Positions 25,442 to 33,257 of a stretch of DNA of 64,000 nucleotides are shown here, piece after piece. A program made the translations under genes and the position numbers. Source of the stretch: Paraoerskovia marina DSM 21750 (GTDB lineage Bacteria > Actinomycetota > Actinomycetes > Actinomycetales > Cellulomonadaceae); contig NZ_JNIY01000003.1 of the NCBI RefSeq assembly GCF_000701465.1, positions 310,001-374,000 on the forward strand. Direction: 5' to 3'. Numbering within the stretch: the stretch's first letter is position 1; each line of letters opens with the position of its first letter. Under the pieces are notes generated by a model. That model ran no database searches. It had not been told where the DNA came from and saw only the letters and a list, made by a program, of their open reading frames with translations.

Positions 25442-26109
25442 ACCCTGGTTCTTTCACGATACCGACCAGGTTCGTCATCGCGTGCACGAGCGTCTTTCTG
25501 GCTGGAGTCGCAGGTTGCTCAAGCGGTGCTGGTGATGCTCCGGACGTTGAGTCGCCTTCAGTCGATGTCTCAGCAGAACTGGATCGTGAGACAGGGGCAA
25601 TCGTCGTCCCTGAAGACCGCTATCGCCTCTCCGAAGTCGAGATGTATCGGCTCGACGATGCCAAGGATGCACTCATCGCTACGTGCGCAGAGTCCGCGGG
25701 AGTGCCGTATGCCGTCTCTATGACAGATGCTGACGAGTACCTGTACTCGACGGTGTTCGGTGTGTGGACCAAGGATGCCGCCGAGCGATTCGCTTTCGCT
25801 CCCCCGTCGCCTGCGCCGGACCTGGCCGCGAATGGCGTCATGGTCGATGGCGAACCGGTCGAACCCCCGTCGTCGTCGAGCCCGGAGGGTTCGGTTCGTG
25901 CGGCGTGGACTGATGCTGATCGCGAGGTTGTTGATGACTGCCAGGCTTCCCCCGAGGTGATGGCGCTCGACAGCGCGCAGTTCTACTCTGGCGGGCCGTG
26001 GAGTTCCGAGCTCGGTGACATCAGTGCGGGTCTCTTACGATCCGCTGAAGCTGAAGTGCCGCTGGCGGAGGCAGACCAGGTCCTCGCGGAGTATGAGGCG
26101 CAACAGTGA
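25438..26109 (+). CDS. lipoprotein, paralogue of the one at 30601
   Basis: A 223-residue exported lipoprotein with lipobox LAGVAGC (Cys near residue 27). The region ELDRETGAIVVPEDRY, the Cys in LIATCAESAGVPY and STVFGVWTKDAAERFAF closely track LDRETGSITFPVDRF, VLETCARERGVEF and STLYGVWTSSLVERFGF of the lipoprotein at 30601. It is shorter than that paralogue by about 80 residues, lacking the C-terminal helical part. Both share LDSAQFY/VDSAQFY. Function unknown; its place between an I36 protein and an adaptor/ABC set suggests a role at the outer face of that complex. Coupled by 4-bp overlaps on both sides. Confidence 0.8.
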   Translation: MNPGSFTIPTRFVIACTSVFLAGVAGCSSGAGDAPDVESPSVDVSAELDRETGAIVVPEDRYRLSEVEMYRLDDAKDALIATCAESAGVPYAVSMTDADEYLYSTVFGVWTKDAAERFAFAPPSPAPDLAANGVMVDGEPVEPPSSSSPEGSVRAAWTDADREVVDDCQASPEVMALDSAQFYSGGPWSSELGDISAGLLRSAEAEVPLAEADQVLAEYEAQQ

Positions 26110-27422
26110 CCGACACTGAACTGGATTCCACCGATACCGCGGGCCGCCATCGCTGGCTCGCGGTATGGGTGGTCGTCGCCGTCGTCGTCGCGGCGTGTTC
26201 CTTTGGGGCGGGACTGTTGGTGCGTTCTCCGTGGGACACGGCACTGGGCAATGCTGACGCGACAGCGACGGCGACTGTTGAGGTCGAGCACCGGACGTTC
26301 GCCGCAGAGCCGGTTGAGGCTGCGGGGACAGCGTCGGTGGGGGATGCGCGAGAGGTCGTCCCGACGACGGGAGGTAGCGACGTCGTCGTCGTGACGCGGG
26401 AGCTCGCCTCAGCGGGCGACACCGTCGAACCAGGCGAACCGCTAGCCGAGGTCTCTGGCAGGCCACTCGTGGCACTCGACCTCCCGTTCGACCTGTATCG
26501 GGATCTCGCACCTGGCGACACGGGGACCGACGTTGAGGCGTTGCAGACCACGCTCAAGCGACTCGGGGTGTACACGGGGCGCGTCGATGGGAACTACGGG
26601 GGCAAGACATCAGCGGCAGTGCGTGCTCTTTACGAGCAGGCTGGGGTTGAAGCACCCGCCGCGTCGGAGGAAGCCCAAGCCGCTGTCGAGGAAGCCGAAC
26701 GCGCACTGGAGTCTGCCCAGTCCGCGACAGCCCAGAATCCGGCTCCGGTTGAGGGCATGCCGGAGGATGCGGGCGGTGCGGACGCTGGCGAGTCGCAGGC
26801 GGACACGACCGATCTGCGGACGGCGCTGGGGGAAGCACGGTTCGACGCCGACACACCGCTGCCGCGTGCTGAGACCGTGCGGATTCCGGCCGATGGTGCG
26901 CTGATCGTCGCGGTGCAGTCGGTGGGAACACGGATCGGTGAGACCCAACCGTCGGTGGCGACCCTGCGCACCGGCTCGGCGAGCGCCGTCGTCCGGGTCG
27001 GTGTCGCAGACGCAGACGCGTTCGTCGAGGGTGAGGTGCTCGACGTGGTGGCGACGACAGCACAGGACCTCCTCCGGCCAGCCACGGTGGTCTCCGTGGG
27101 TGACTTCGCGGGTGCCGACGACGAGCATGACCTGCCGGGATATGACGTCACCCTTGAGTTCAACGACCCAGATGACGTGCCTTTCGGGGATGGTGATCAG
27201 GTGATCGCTCGCGTCCCGATTCCGGACTCCGGGCAGGAGGGCACCGCCGTCCCGCTCGTCGCGGTCCGTGAGGACTCCGTGGGGCAGTGCGTCCTCGTGG
27301 ACGGCGGGCCCGAGGGGTCGGAGCGCGTTGACATCACCGCGCGGTTGATTGCCGACGGGTATGTGCTCGTCGACGACGAGGTCGCCGTCGGCGACCGGCT
27401 GCTGCTGGGCGGGGTTTCGTGA
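26106..27422 (+). CDS. membrane adaptor with peptidoglycan-binding domain
   Basis: A 438-residue single-pass protein. A membrane helix lies at about residues 15-40, then a short beta-rich hairpin domain (about 55-135), a PG_binding_1 domain (DLAPGDTGTDVEALQTTLKR, about 135-178), an Ala/Glu coiled segment (about 180-220) and a C-terminal beta-barrel region like that of HlyD/MacA-type adaptors. Such proteins link a MacB-like ABC transporter to the wall in Gram-positive bacteria. GTG at 26106 overlaps the previous stop, and the gene overlaps the ATPase gene by four bases. Confidence 0.85.
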   Translation: MTDTELDSTDTAGRHRWLAVWVVVAVVVAACSFGAGLLVRSPWDTALGNADATATATVEVEHRTFAAEPVEAAGTASVGDAREVVPTTGGSDVVVVTRELASAGDTVEPGEPLAEVSGRPLVALDLPFDLYRDLAPGDTGTDVEALQTTLKRLGVYTGRVDGNYGGKTSAAVRALYEQAGVEAPAASEEAQAAVEEAERALESAQSATAQNPAPVEGMPEDAGGADAGESQADTTDLRTALGEARFDADTPLPRAETVRIPADGALIVAVQSVGTRIGETQPSVATLRTGSASAVVRVGVADADAFVEGEVLDVVATTAQDLLRPATVVSVGDFAGADDEHDLPGYDVTLEFNDPDDVPFGDGDQVIARVPIPDSGQEGTAVPLVAVREDSVGQCVLVDGGPEGSERVDITARLIADGYVLVDDEVAVGDRLLLGGVS

Positions 27423-28090
27423 CGGCACTCCGGGCGCGGGCGCTGACCCGCACCTACCCGGGCGGGGTCGAGGCACTGCGCGGTGTCGACCTGGACGTGG
27501 AGCCGGGGGAGCGAGTCGCGATAGTCGGCCGCTCCGGGGCTGGCAAGTCCACGCTGCTGAACGCGCTGGGACTACTCGATGAGCCGACGTCGGGCTCCTA
27601 CCGTCTGCTGGGCGAGGAGACGGTCGGGCTGGACGAGCGACGTCGGGACCACCTGCGACGTCGGGCGCTCGGATTTGTCTTTCAGGACGCCCACGTCCTC
27701 GGTCAACGCACTGTGGCGGAGAACCTCACTGTGAAGCTCGCGACGTCGCGGGTGCCGAGGGCAGAACGACCGCCCCGGATCGCCGATAGCCTCGCGCGAG
27801 TCGGCCTCAGCCACCGTCGAGACGCCGCAGGCCGGTTGCTGTCGGGTGGAGAGAAGCAGCGCCTCGCGATCGCCCGCGCCATCCTGACGAGCCCCGCGGT
27901 GATCCTCGCGGACGAGCCGACCGGAAATCTCGACGGCGTGAACTCACAGGTGGTGCGCGACCTCTTCGATGAGCAGGCGAGAGACGGCGTCGCCGTCGTC
28001 GTCATTACGCACGATGACCGCGTCGCCGCGTGGGCCGACCGGTCGGTGATCCTCCAGGACGGACAGTTCACGGAGGCGATGCCACAGTGA
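27419..28090 (+). CDS. ABC transporter ATP-binding protein, MacB/LolD type
   Basis: A 223-residue ATPase. Walker A is GRSGAGKST (about residue 37), the signature motif is LSGGEKQR (about 141), Walker B with the catalytic Glu is ILADEPTGNLD (about 161), and the switch His is in VVITHDD. The length and GNLDG motif fit the MacB/LolD/FtsE group that powers mechanotransmission rather than simple transport. Coupled to the adaptor gene and to the permease gene by 4-bp overlaps. Confidence 0.95.
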   Translation: MTALRARALTRTYPGGVEALRGVDLDVEPGERVAIVGRSGAGKSTLLNALGLLDEPTSGSYRLLGEETVGLDERRRDHLRRRALGFVFQDAHVLGQRTVAENLTVKLATSRVPRAERPPRIADSLARVGLSHRRDAAGRLLSGGEKQRLAIARAILTSPAVILADEPTGNLDGVNSQVVRDLFDEQARDGVAVVVITHDDRVAAWADRSVILQDGQFTEAMPQ

Positions 28091-29484
28091 GGCGGATGCC
28101 CAAGGTGCCGCGCCGCGGACGAAACCCGGAGCAGGGCCTGGCGCGTGCTGAGGTGCTGCGCGACCTGATCTCCGACGTGCTGATCGAGCTGTCGGTCCGG
28201 CGTGGGCGGACAATGCTCGTCCTGGCTGCTGTCGCGCTCAGTACGGGTGCGCTCATCGCCTCGGTCGGCGTGTCCCAGACCGCGGCGCAGCAGATCGGTG
28301 CTGACATCGCAGCGACCACCCTGGACGAGATCTCGGTCGGCGTGCGGCCAGGCGGGGCCGATCAGGAGGACGCCCCGGCCGAGCCGGCACCGGTGCCCAC
28401 CGGTGAGGACGGCGAGCCGGTCGAGGGCTTCATCGACGGACCCGATCGTCCTGCCGTCGGAACCGCGCCGACCACCGTGTTCCCCGACGACGCCGAGGCT
28501 CGAGCGATGGCAATAGATCTTGTCGATGCCGCCGGTCGTCAGCTCACGGTCACCGGACTGCCGGGAGTCGACGTGACGCGGACGGACGACGTACCCGACG
28601 AGCGATCTGGTCTCGTCATCCGTGGCGCGATGCCCGGATACCTGGACGCAGCACGTCTGGACGTTCCGGACGAGCGGGCATGGTTGCTCCGGGGCGACGA
28701 GCCCGTGGTGTTCCTGGGGAGCGCGGCCGCTGATCAGCTCGGTGTGCCCATGACGGAGGACCCGACGGGCTACCAGGTGTGGATCGACGGGCAGCGCTAC
28801 GCCGTCGTCGGGTTCCTCGCCGGCAGCGGGGCAGCCGCGGGGCCCGCGAGCCGCGGGGCGACCCTCGGCGAGGATGCGGTCATGGCTCCGGGGGCGGCGA
28901 TCGTCGTCATCCCGTACCAGCGTGCGCTGTCGATGCGCGGCTCGGACGCGGACGCCACCATGCTCGTCCGGACGGCTCCCGGCGCAGGGGTCGCCGTCGG
29001 GCACGTGCTCCGCGAGGCGATCCGACCCGATGCCCCCGAACGCCTCGAGGCCTCCCAGGTGCAGTCGCTCGACTCCCTTCGAGACGGCGTCTCGACCCAG
29101 CTCGGCCGGCTCGCGGCCGGTATCGGTGCGTTCCTGGCCGTCCTCACCGCCCTGCTCATCGCGTCCTCGATGGTCGCGTCCGTCGTGGCGCGGACGGGCG
29201 AGATCGGGCTGCGCCGCGCGCTCGGAGCCTCCAGGCGCGACGTCGCACTGGTGTTTCTCGGCGAAGGTGCCGTCGTCGGGGTGCTGGGCGGACTCGCGGG
29301 CGGCGCCCTGGCACTCGTCCTGGTGGTCGGAGCTGCCGCCATCAACGGGTGGTCCGCGTTGACGCCCGTCTGGATGGTCGCCGTCGGGCCCGCCCTGGGC
29401 GGTGCGATCGGTGTCGTGTCGGCCACCTACCCCGCGGTGCGCGCGGGCAGGATCAGCCCCGCCATCGCCGTCCGTGCGGACTGA
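28087..29484 (+). CDS. ABC transporter permease, FtsX/MacB type
   Basis: A 465-residue membrane protein with the usual MacB/FtsX plan: one N-terminal helix (TMLVLAAVALSTGALIASVGV, about residues 40-60), a large extracytoplasmic domain (about 65-340) and three C-terminal helices (about 345-455) with the family motif GEIGLRRALGASRRDV between them. The start is GTG at 28087, overlapping the ATPase stop. The last gene of the coupled set, it would complete a tripartite complex with the adaptor. Substrate unknown; the co-encoded I36-like protein and lipoprotein are candidates. Confidence 0.92.
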   Translation: MRRMPKVPRRGRNPEQGLARAEVLRDLISDVLIELSVRRGRTMLVLAAVALSTGALIASVGVSQTAAQQIGADIAATTLDEISVGVRPGGADQEDAPAEPAPVPTGEDGEPVEGFIDGPDRPAVGTAPTTVFPDDAEARAMAIDLVDAAGRQLTVTGLPGVDVTRTDDVPDERSGLVIRGAMPGYLDAARLDVPDERAWLLRGDEPVVFLGSAAADQLGVPMTEDPTGYQVWIDGQRYAVVGFLAGSGAAAGPASRGATLGEDAVMAPGAAIVVIPYQRALSMRGSDADATMLVRTAPGAGVAVGHVLREAIRPDAPERLEASQVQSLDSLRDGVSTQLGRLAAGIGAFLAVLTALLIASSMVASVVARTGEIGLRRALGASRRDVALVFLGEGAVVGVLGGLAGGALALVLVVGAAAINGWSALTPVWMVAVGPALGGAIGVVSATYPAVRAGRISPAIAVRAD

Positions 29485-29552
29485 CCGCCAACCTTCACGG
29501 CACTTCCATGGGTCACGAGCCCGACACGGCGGTGAGTGGTCGCCGACCCGAC

Positions 29553-29566
29553 TAGGGTGATTGGTA
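29553..29566 (+). promoter_or_regulatory. leaderless promoter -10 element
   Basis: TAGGGT (29553-29558) ends seven bases before the ATG at 29566 and no Shine-Dalgarno sequence is present. The transcript should begin at or next to the start codon. The same arrangement is seen before 32317, 34719 (minus strand), 40069, 40673 and 45566. Confidence 0.6.
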
Positions 29567-30381
29567 TGGACCAAGACACCGACCGACCGCATGTGACGCT
29601 GTCGACGACATCGGTGTACCCGTGGCGCACCACCCGGGCCTTCGAGGTCGCAGCAGACCTCGGGTACGACGGGGTCGAGGTGATGGTCTGGGGCGACGAG
29701 ACGACGCAGGACGCGCTCAAGCTCGAACGACTCTCCGAGAAGCACGACATGCCGATCCGCTCGATCCACGCGCCGACGCTGCTCGTCAGCCAACGGGTCT
29801 GGGGCGGGTCCCCGGCACCCAAGCTGACCCGGACCGTCGACATGGCCGTCGAGCTCGGCGCCGGCGTCGTCGTGGTGCACCCGCCGTTCCGGTGGCAGCG
29901 CAAGTACGCGCGGGGGTTCGAGGAGCAGGTGGCCGAGCTCAACCAGTTGACCGACGTGACGCTCGCCGTCGAGAACATGTACCCCTGGCGTGGCGGCAAG
30001 CGCGAGCTCGTCGCGTACCTGCCGGGGTGGGACCCCTCCGAGCACGGGTACGACGCCGTCACCCTGGACCTCTCGCACAGCGCCGTCGCGCACCAGAACG
30101 CCATGGACCTGGTCGACGAGTTCGGTGACCGACTGCGGCACGTGCACATGGCGGACGGGACGGGCGCGGTGATGGACGAGCACCTCGTGCCCGGGCGTGG
30201 CACCCAGCCCTGTGCTGACGTGCTGCGACGCCTGGCGCGCGAGAGCTGGACGGGCGACGTCGTGATCGAGATCGCGACGCGCAAGTGCAAGACGGACGAG
30301 GCGCGCATCGCCGACGTCGCCGAGTCGCTGGCGTTCACCCGCGAGCACCTGGCCGCCGGTGTCGCGGAGCGCGACGCCTAG
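29566..30381 (+). CDS. sugar phosphate isomerase/epimerase family (AP_endonuc_2) protein
   Basis: A 271-residue TIM-barrel protein of the xylose isomerase-like superfamily. Metal-site residues appear in VVVHPPFRWQ (His), LAVENMYPW (Glu, about residue 137), LDLSHSAVA (Asp/His), HVHMADG and VIEIATRK (Glu near the end). Members act as isomerases, epimerases or endonuclease IV-like enzymes; the substrate here is unknown. It has its own leaderless promoter and stands between the transporter operon and the second lipoprotein gene. Confidence 0.88.
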   Translation: MDQDTDRPHVTLSTTSVYPWRTTRAFEVAADLGYDGVEVMVWGDETTQDALKLERLSEKHDMPIRSIHAPTLLVSQRVWGGSPAPKLTRTVDMAVELGAGVVVVHPPFRWQRKYARGFEEQVAELNQLTDVTLAVENMYPWRGGKRELVAYLPGWDPSEHGYDAVTLDLSHSAVAHQNAMDLVDEFGDRLRHVHMADGTGAVMDEHLVPGRGTQPCADVLRRLARESWTGDVVIEIATRKCKTDEARIADVAESLAFTREHLAAGVAERDA

Positions 30382-30435
30382 TCACTCCATGCCGGCGTCG
30401 GCCTGCCCGTGGGACGAACACGGCGGTCCCCGACA

Positions 30436-30455
30436 CTTCCCCCGCCCGGGGGATG
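30436..30455. promoter_or_regulatory. second copy of the CCCCC-N4-GGGGG operator-like palindrome
   Basis: CTTCCCCC-GCCC-GGGGGATG has the same 8-4-8 layout as the site at 24938-24957, with one mismatch between its arms. It lies 146 bases upstream of the lipoprotein gene at 30601, whose paralogue follows the first site. Both sites continue with T after GGGGGATG. A shared regulator is the simplest explanation. Confidence 0.55.
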
Positions 30456-30600
30456 TCGACGTCGTCCGACGCGACTAGCGTGACGGACGCGGCGCGGCAG
30501 GATCTTCGGTCGTCAGTCCGCTCCGGGCGGCGCGCGCAGACACCCCGTTGTCAGCGTCGACACGAACCTGACGAACGACGCATTCTTTGATGGGTGAGAA

Positions 30601-31518
30601 ATGCCGATGCCAGATCGCTCGCGCTGGATCAGGCCGATGGCCTGGCTCGTCGTCGTGTCGGCCGCCTGCGGCGGCTGTTCGGCGGCCGCCGAAGATCCGA
30701 AACTCGCTCCGGTCGAGGACGTCCGAGGGACGTACACGCTTGATCGTGAGACCGGTTCGATCACCTTCCCGGTGGACCGGTTCGGCGTCACGGCCCAGGA
30801 AGAGGCAGTGCTCGGCTCGGCGGGCTCCGTCGTCCTCGAGACCTGCGCCCGCGAACGAGGCGTCGAGTTTCTCGCCTGGGAGTCGCGGTACGTGCCCGAG
30901 TACGAGGGGTCGACCCTGTACGGCGTCTGGACGTCGTCGCTGGTGGAGAGGTTCGGATTCGTCGCGCCGATGTCGGACGCGGATCTTCGGGCGAACGGAG
31001 TGACGACGGAGAGCCCCGTGGACGTGGCGGACACCGGTGCGACAGGTCAGGCCCGAGACTGGGGTCTGATCGACCCGTCCCCGGACGCTGAGAACGTTCT
31101 CGCGGAATGTCGGGACTCCGCCGAGTTCCGGGCGGTGGACTCGGCCCAGTTCTACCGAGGCGAGGCATGGACGGTGCCCATCGCCGACGCGTCGCTGGCG
31201 GTGGAGCAGTCGGCGCCCTACGACGACGCGGTCGACGACCTGCATCGTTGTCTGCGAGACGAGGGGCTGGAGCCGGACGGTCTCTCGGTCGAGGGCGCGG
31301 ACCCGAGCCAAATCTCCGCCGAGCAGATCGAGCTCGCCCTGCGGGTGGTCCACTGCAAGGACGAGGTGGACTTTGTTCACCGAGCCGTCGTCGAGGTGTC
31401 GAGAGCACAGCTACCGGTCGTCGAACGCTACGAGGACGAGCTGACGGCGCACCGAGCGGCGATCGACGAGGCACTGGACCGTGCTCAGGAGATTCTCGCT
31501 CGATCAGACCTGGGCTGA
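30601..31518 (+). CDS. lipoprotein, longer paralogue of the one at 25438
   Basis: A 305-residue lipoprotein with a signal peptide ending in AACGGCSAA (lipobox Cys near residue 26). The first 200 residues are related to the lipoprotein at 25438 (shared LDRETGS, GVWTSSLVERFGF, VDSAQFY). A C-terminal part adds a Cys-containing helical region (DDLHRCLRDEGLEPDG ... VVHCKDEVDFVHRAVVEVSR). The pair of Cys spaced in helices also occurs in the lipoprotein at 57427. Function unknown. It is transcribed alone from a 219-bp intergenic region holding the operator-like palindrome. Confidence 0.8.
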   Translation: MPMPDRSRWIRPMAWLVVVSAACGGCSAAAEDPKLAPVEDVRGTYTLDRETGSITFPVDRFGVTAQEEAVLGSAGSVVLETCARERGVEFLAWESRYVPEYEGSTLYGVWTSSLVERFGFVAPMSDADLRANGVTTESPVDVADTGATGQARDWGLIDPSPDAENVLAECRDSAEFRAVDSAQFYRGEAWTVPIADASLAVEQSAPYDDAVDDLHRCLRDEGLEPDGLSVEGADPSQISAEQIELALRVVHCKDEVDFVHRAVVEVSRAQLPVVERYEDELTAHRAAIDEALDRAQEILARSDLG

Positions 31519-31555
31519 TCTCCGGGCCCCGCGTCGGCCCCGCACGTGAGCGATC

Positions 31556-32209
31556 TCAGGCGTCGTGCTCCGGCGCCTGCTCAAGCGTCGAGCCGTCGCC
31601 AATCGGCTCGTGGCCGCCAGCCGTCGCGGCAGCCGGCGCAGACTTGCTCTGCCGCGCGAGCGCGAAGCCGGAGACGGTCAGCAGCAGGCCGGAGAACGAC
31701 AGGAAGACGGAGAGCGCCAGCGTGACGGTCTGGATGTCGTCGAGCGGCTTGACCAGCACCATGATGCCGAACAGCGACCACATCAGGCCGACCGTCAGCT
31801 CCATGTCCCACTGCGGGCGCCCGGCCCGGGCGCCGCGGGCGGCGGAGACGACCCCGATCACACCGGCGACGAGCGCCCAGATCGCCACGAGGCGCAGGAC
31901 GATCGTGAACGTCGACTCGGGCCAGATCGCCGTCGCGAGGGCCACGGCGGCGGCGACGCCACCGAGCACGTACCGCCAGTTCGACCCGTCGGTGTCGGAG
32001 GGGCGCATCCGTGCGGCCTCGATGAACAGGATCACGGCCTGCAGGGCGAAGAGCGCGACCAGGAGCCACTGGACGAGCGAGTTGCCCACGGACGGCCAGA
32101 AGTACATGACGAGACCCACGACGAGGAACAGCACGCCGCGCACGAGGGCCGTGGCCCAGACGCGTCGCGCGACGTCGAAGCTGTGCGCGCTGAGGGATTC
32201 GGTGCTCAT
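31556..32209 (-). CDS. DUF308/HdeD-family membrane protein
   Basis: A 217-residue protein with about six membrane helices between residues 20 and 190, in two similar sets of three (ALVRGVLFLVVGLVMYFWP begins the first, IVLRLVAIWALVAGVIGVV lies in the second). This arrangement is typical of DUF308/HdeD proteins, linked in enterobacteria to acid resistance; the role in Actinobacteria is unknown. The C-terminal 30 residues are polar. It converges with the lipoprotein gene and lies 107 bp from a divergent HAD gene. Confidence 0.88.
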   Translation of the reverse strand: MSTESLSAHSFDVARRVWATALVRGVLFLVVGLVMYFWPSVGNSLVQWLLVALFALQAVILFIEAARMRPSDTDGSNWRYVLGGVAAAVALATAIWPESTFTIVLRLVAIWALVAGVIGVVSAARGARAGRPQWDMELTVGLMWSLFGIMVLVKPLDDIQTVTLALSVFLSFSGLLLTVSGFALARQSKSAPAAATAGGHEPIGDGSTLEQAPEHDA

Positions 32210-32316
32210 GGTGGTGCCTTTCCGCAGGATGCCGACGGTCGCAACCTAGCGCGAGCGCGCCCCGTGTGCGCGCGGGATCGGTCGGGACGCCCGGGCCCGG
32301 ATGGATAATCGATCGG

Positions 32317-33024
32317 GTGAACCTTCCAGACCAGCGTCCGGCCCTCGTGCTCCTCGACCTCGACGGCACCCTGACCGACTCCGCCCCGGGCATCACCGGC
32401 TCGATGCGTGCGGCGTTCGAGGAGGTCGGCCTCCCGTCGCCCGACGACGCCGGGCTGCGTGCGATGGTCGGTCCGCCCCTGCTGGTGAGCCTCGCCGAGC
32501 AGGGTGTGCCCGACGACCGCGCGGACGAGGTGATCACGGCCTACCGCCGCCACTTCCGCGAGCACGGGATGCTCGGCGGGAACTCCGTGTTCGACGGGAT
32601 CGACGATGCGCTCGACCGGCTGGGCGCGGCGGGGATCCCGATGGCCGTCGCGACGTCCAAGCCGCAGCGCTTCGCCCGGGAGATCGCGGAGCACTTCGGC
32701 CTCGCACGCCACTTCGTCGGCGGCGTGGACGGGGTGTTCGGGGCCGACGACGACGGCGGGCCCCGCAGCGCCAAGGCCGACGTGATCGCGCACGCGCTCG
32801 CCTCGCTCGCCGAGCGTGGCCTCGCCCCCGACGTCACGGAGATCGTCATGGTCGGCGACCGGGAGCACGACGTGAACGGGGCCAAGACCCACGGCATCCC
32901 GACCGTCGCCGTCGCGTGGGGGTACGCGGACCCGGGCGAGGTCGAGGAGGCAGGTGCGGTCGCCGTCGTGCAGAGCCCGGCCGAGCTCGTGGACCTCCTG
33001 CTCGTCGAGCCTGCCGAGACGTGA
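32317..33024 (+). CDS. HAD superfamily phosphatase, phosphoglycolate phosphatase-like
   Basis: A 235-residue hydrolase. Motif I is LLDLDGTLTDS with both Asp residues (about residue 14), motif II is AVATSKPQ, a Lys follows in SAKADVI, and motif III is IVMVGDREHDVNGA. The cap domain after motif I is the helical type of Gph/PGP enzymes. The substrate could be phosphoglycolate or another small phosphate ester. A GTG start at 32317 is preceded by GATAAT (32304-32309) with no ribosome-binding site, so it is probably leaderless. A repeat cluster follows its stop. Confidence 0.92.
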   Translation: MNLPDQRPALVLLDLDGTLTDSAPGITGSMRAAFEEVGLPSPDDAGLRAMVGPPLLVSLAEQGVPDDRADEVITAYRRHFREHGMLGGNSVFDGIDDALDRLGAAGIPMAVATSKPQRFAREIAEHFGLARHFVGGVDGVFGADDDGGPRSAKADVIAHALASLAERGLAPDVTEIVMVGDREHDVNGAKTHGIPTVAVAWGYADPGEVEEAGAVAVVQSPAELVDLLLVEPAET

Positions 33025-33031
33025 GCTCGAC

Positions 33032-33200
33032 GAGCTCGTTCTGCGGTGGTTGAGCCTGTCGAAACCACGATCTCGACAGGCTCGATCCGCGGTGGTCGAG
33101 CTCGTTCTGCGGTGGTTGAGCCTGTCGAAACCACGATCTCGACAGGCTCGATCTGCGGTGGTCGAGCTCGTTCTGCGGTGGTTGAGCTCGACCTGCACTC
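33032..33200. repeat. 66-bp tandem repeat with internal palindromes
   Basis: About two and a half copies of a 66-bp unit, starting at 33032, 33098 and 33164. Each contains GGTTGAGCCTGTCGAAACC followed by its near complement (TCTCGACAGGCTCGA), so every unit can fold into a hairpin. The copies differ by only one or a few bases. The core is related to the clusters near 3337 and 53009. It separates a HAD gene from the MerR promoter and may stop read-through. Confidence 0.85.
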
Positions 33201-33231
33201 TTGACGTTGACGCAGCGTCAACTTCTACCGT
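33201..33231 (+). promoter_or_regulatory. MerR-type promoter with 19-bp spacer and operator
   Basis: TTGACG (33201-33206, -35) and TACCGT (33226-33231, -10) are separated by exactly 19 bp, the long spacer that MerR-family activators untwist. The spacer carries the perfect dyad GTTGACG-CAG-CGTCAAC (33206-33222). It drives the MerR/TipAS gene that starts 26 bases later, so self-regulation is expected. Confidence 0.85.
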
Positions 33232-33257
33232 GGTGAGCACACGGAGAGGGGACCGAG

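Noticed and set aside
25031-29484. Lactococcin 972-type bacteriocin cluster
   Set aside because: The lead protein matches the I36 pattern and no seven-helix immunity protein is present, although the adaptor/ABC context is similar.
27703-30348. Long minus-strand frame opposite the ATPase/permease genes
   Set aside because: No recognisable motif, and the plus strand encodes a convincing coupled operon.
33032-33200. CRISPR array
   Set aside because: Direct 66-bp repeats without variable spacers, containing hairpins and no cas genes nearby.
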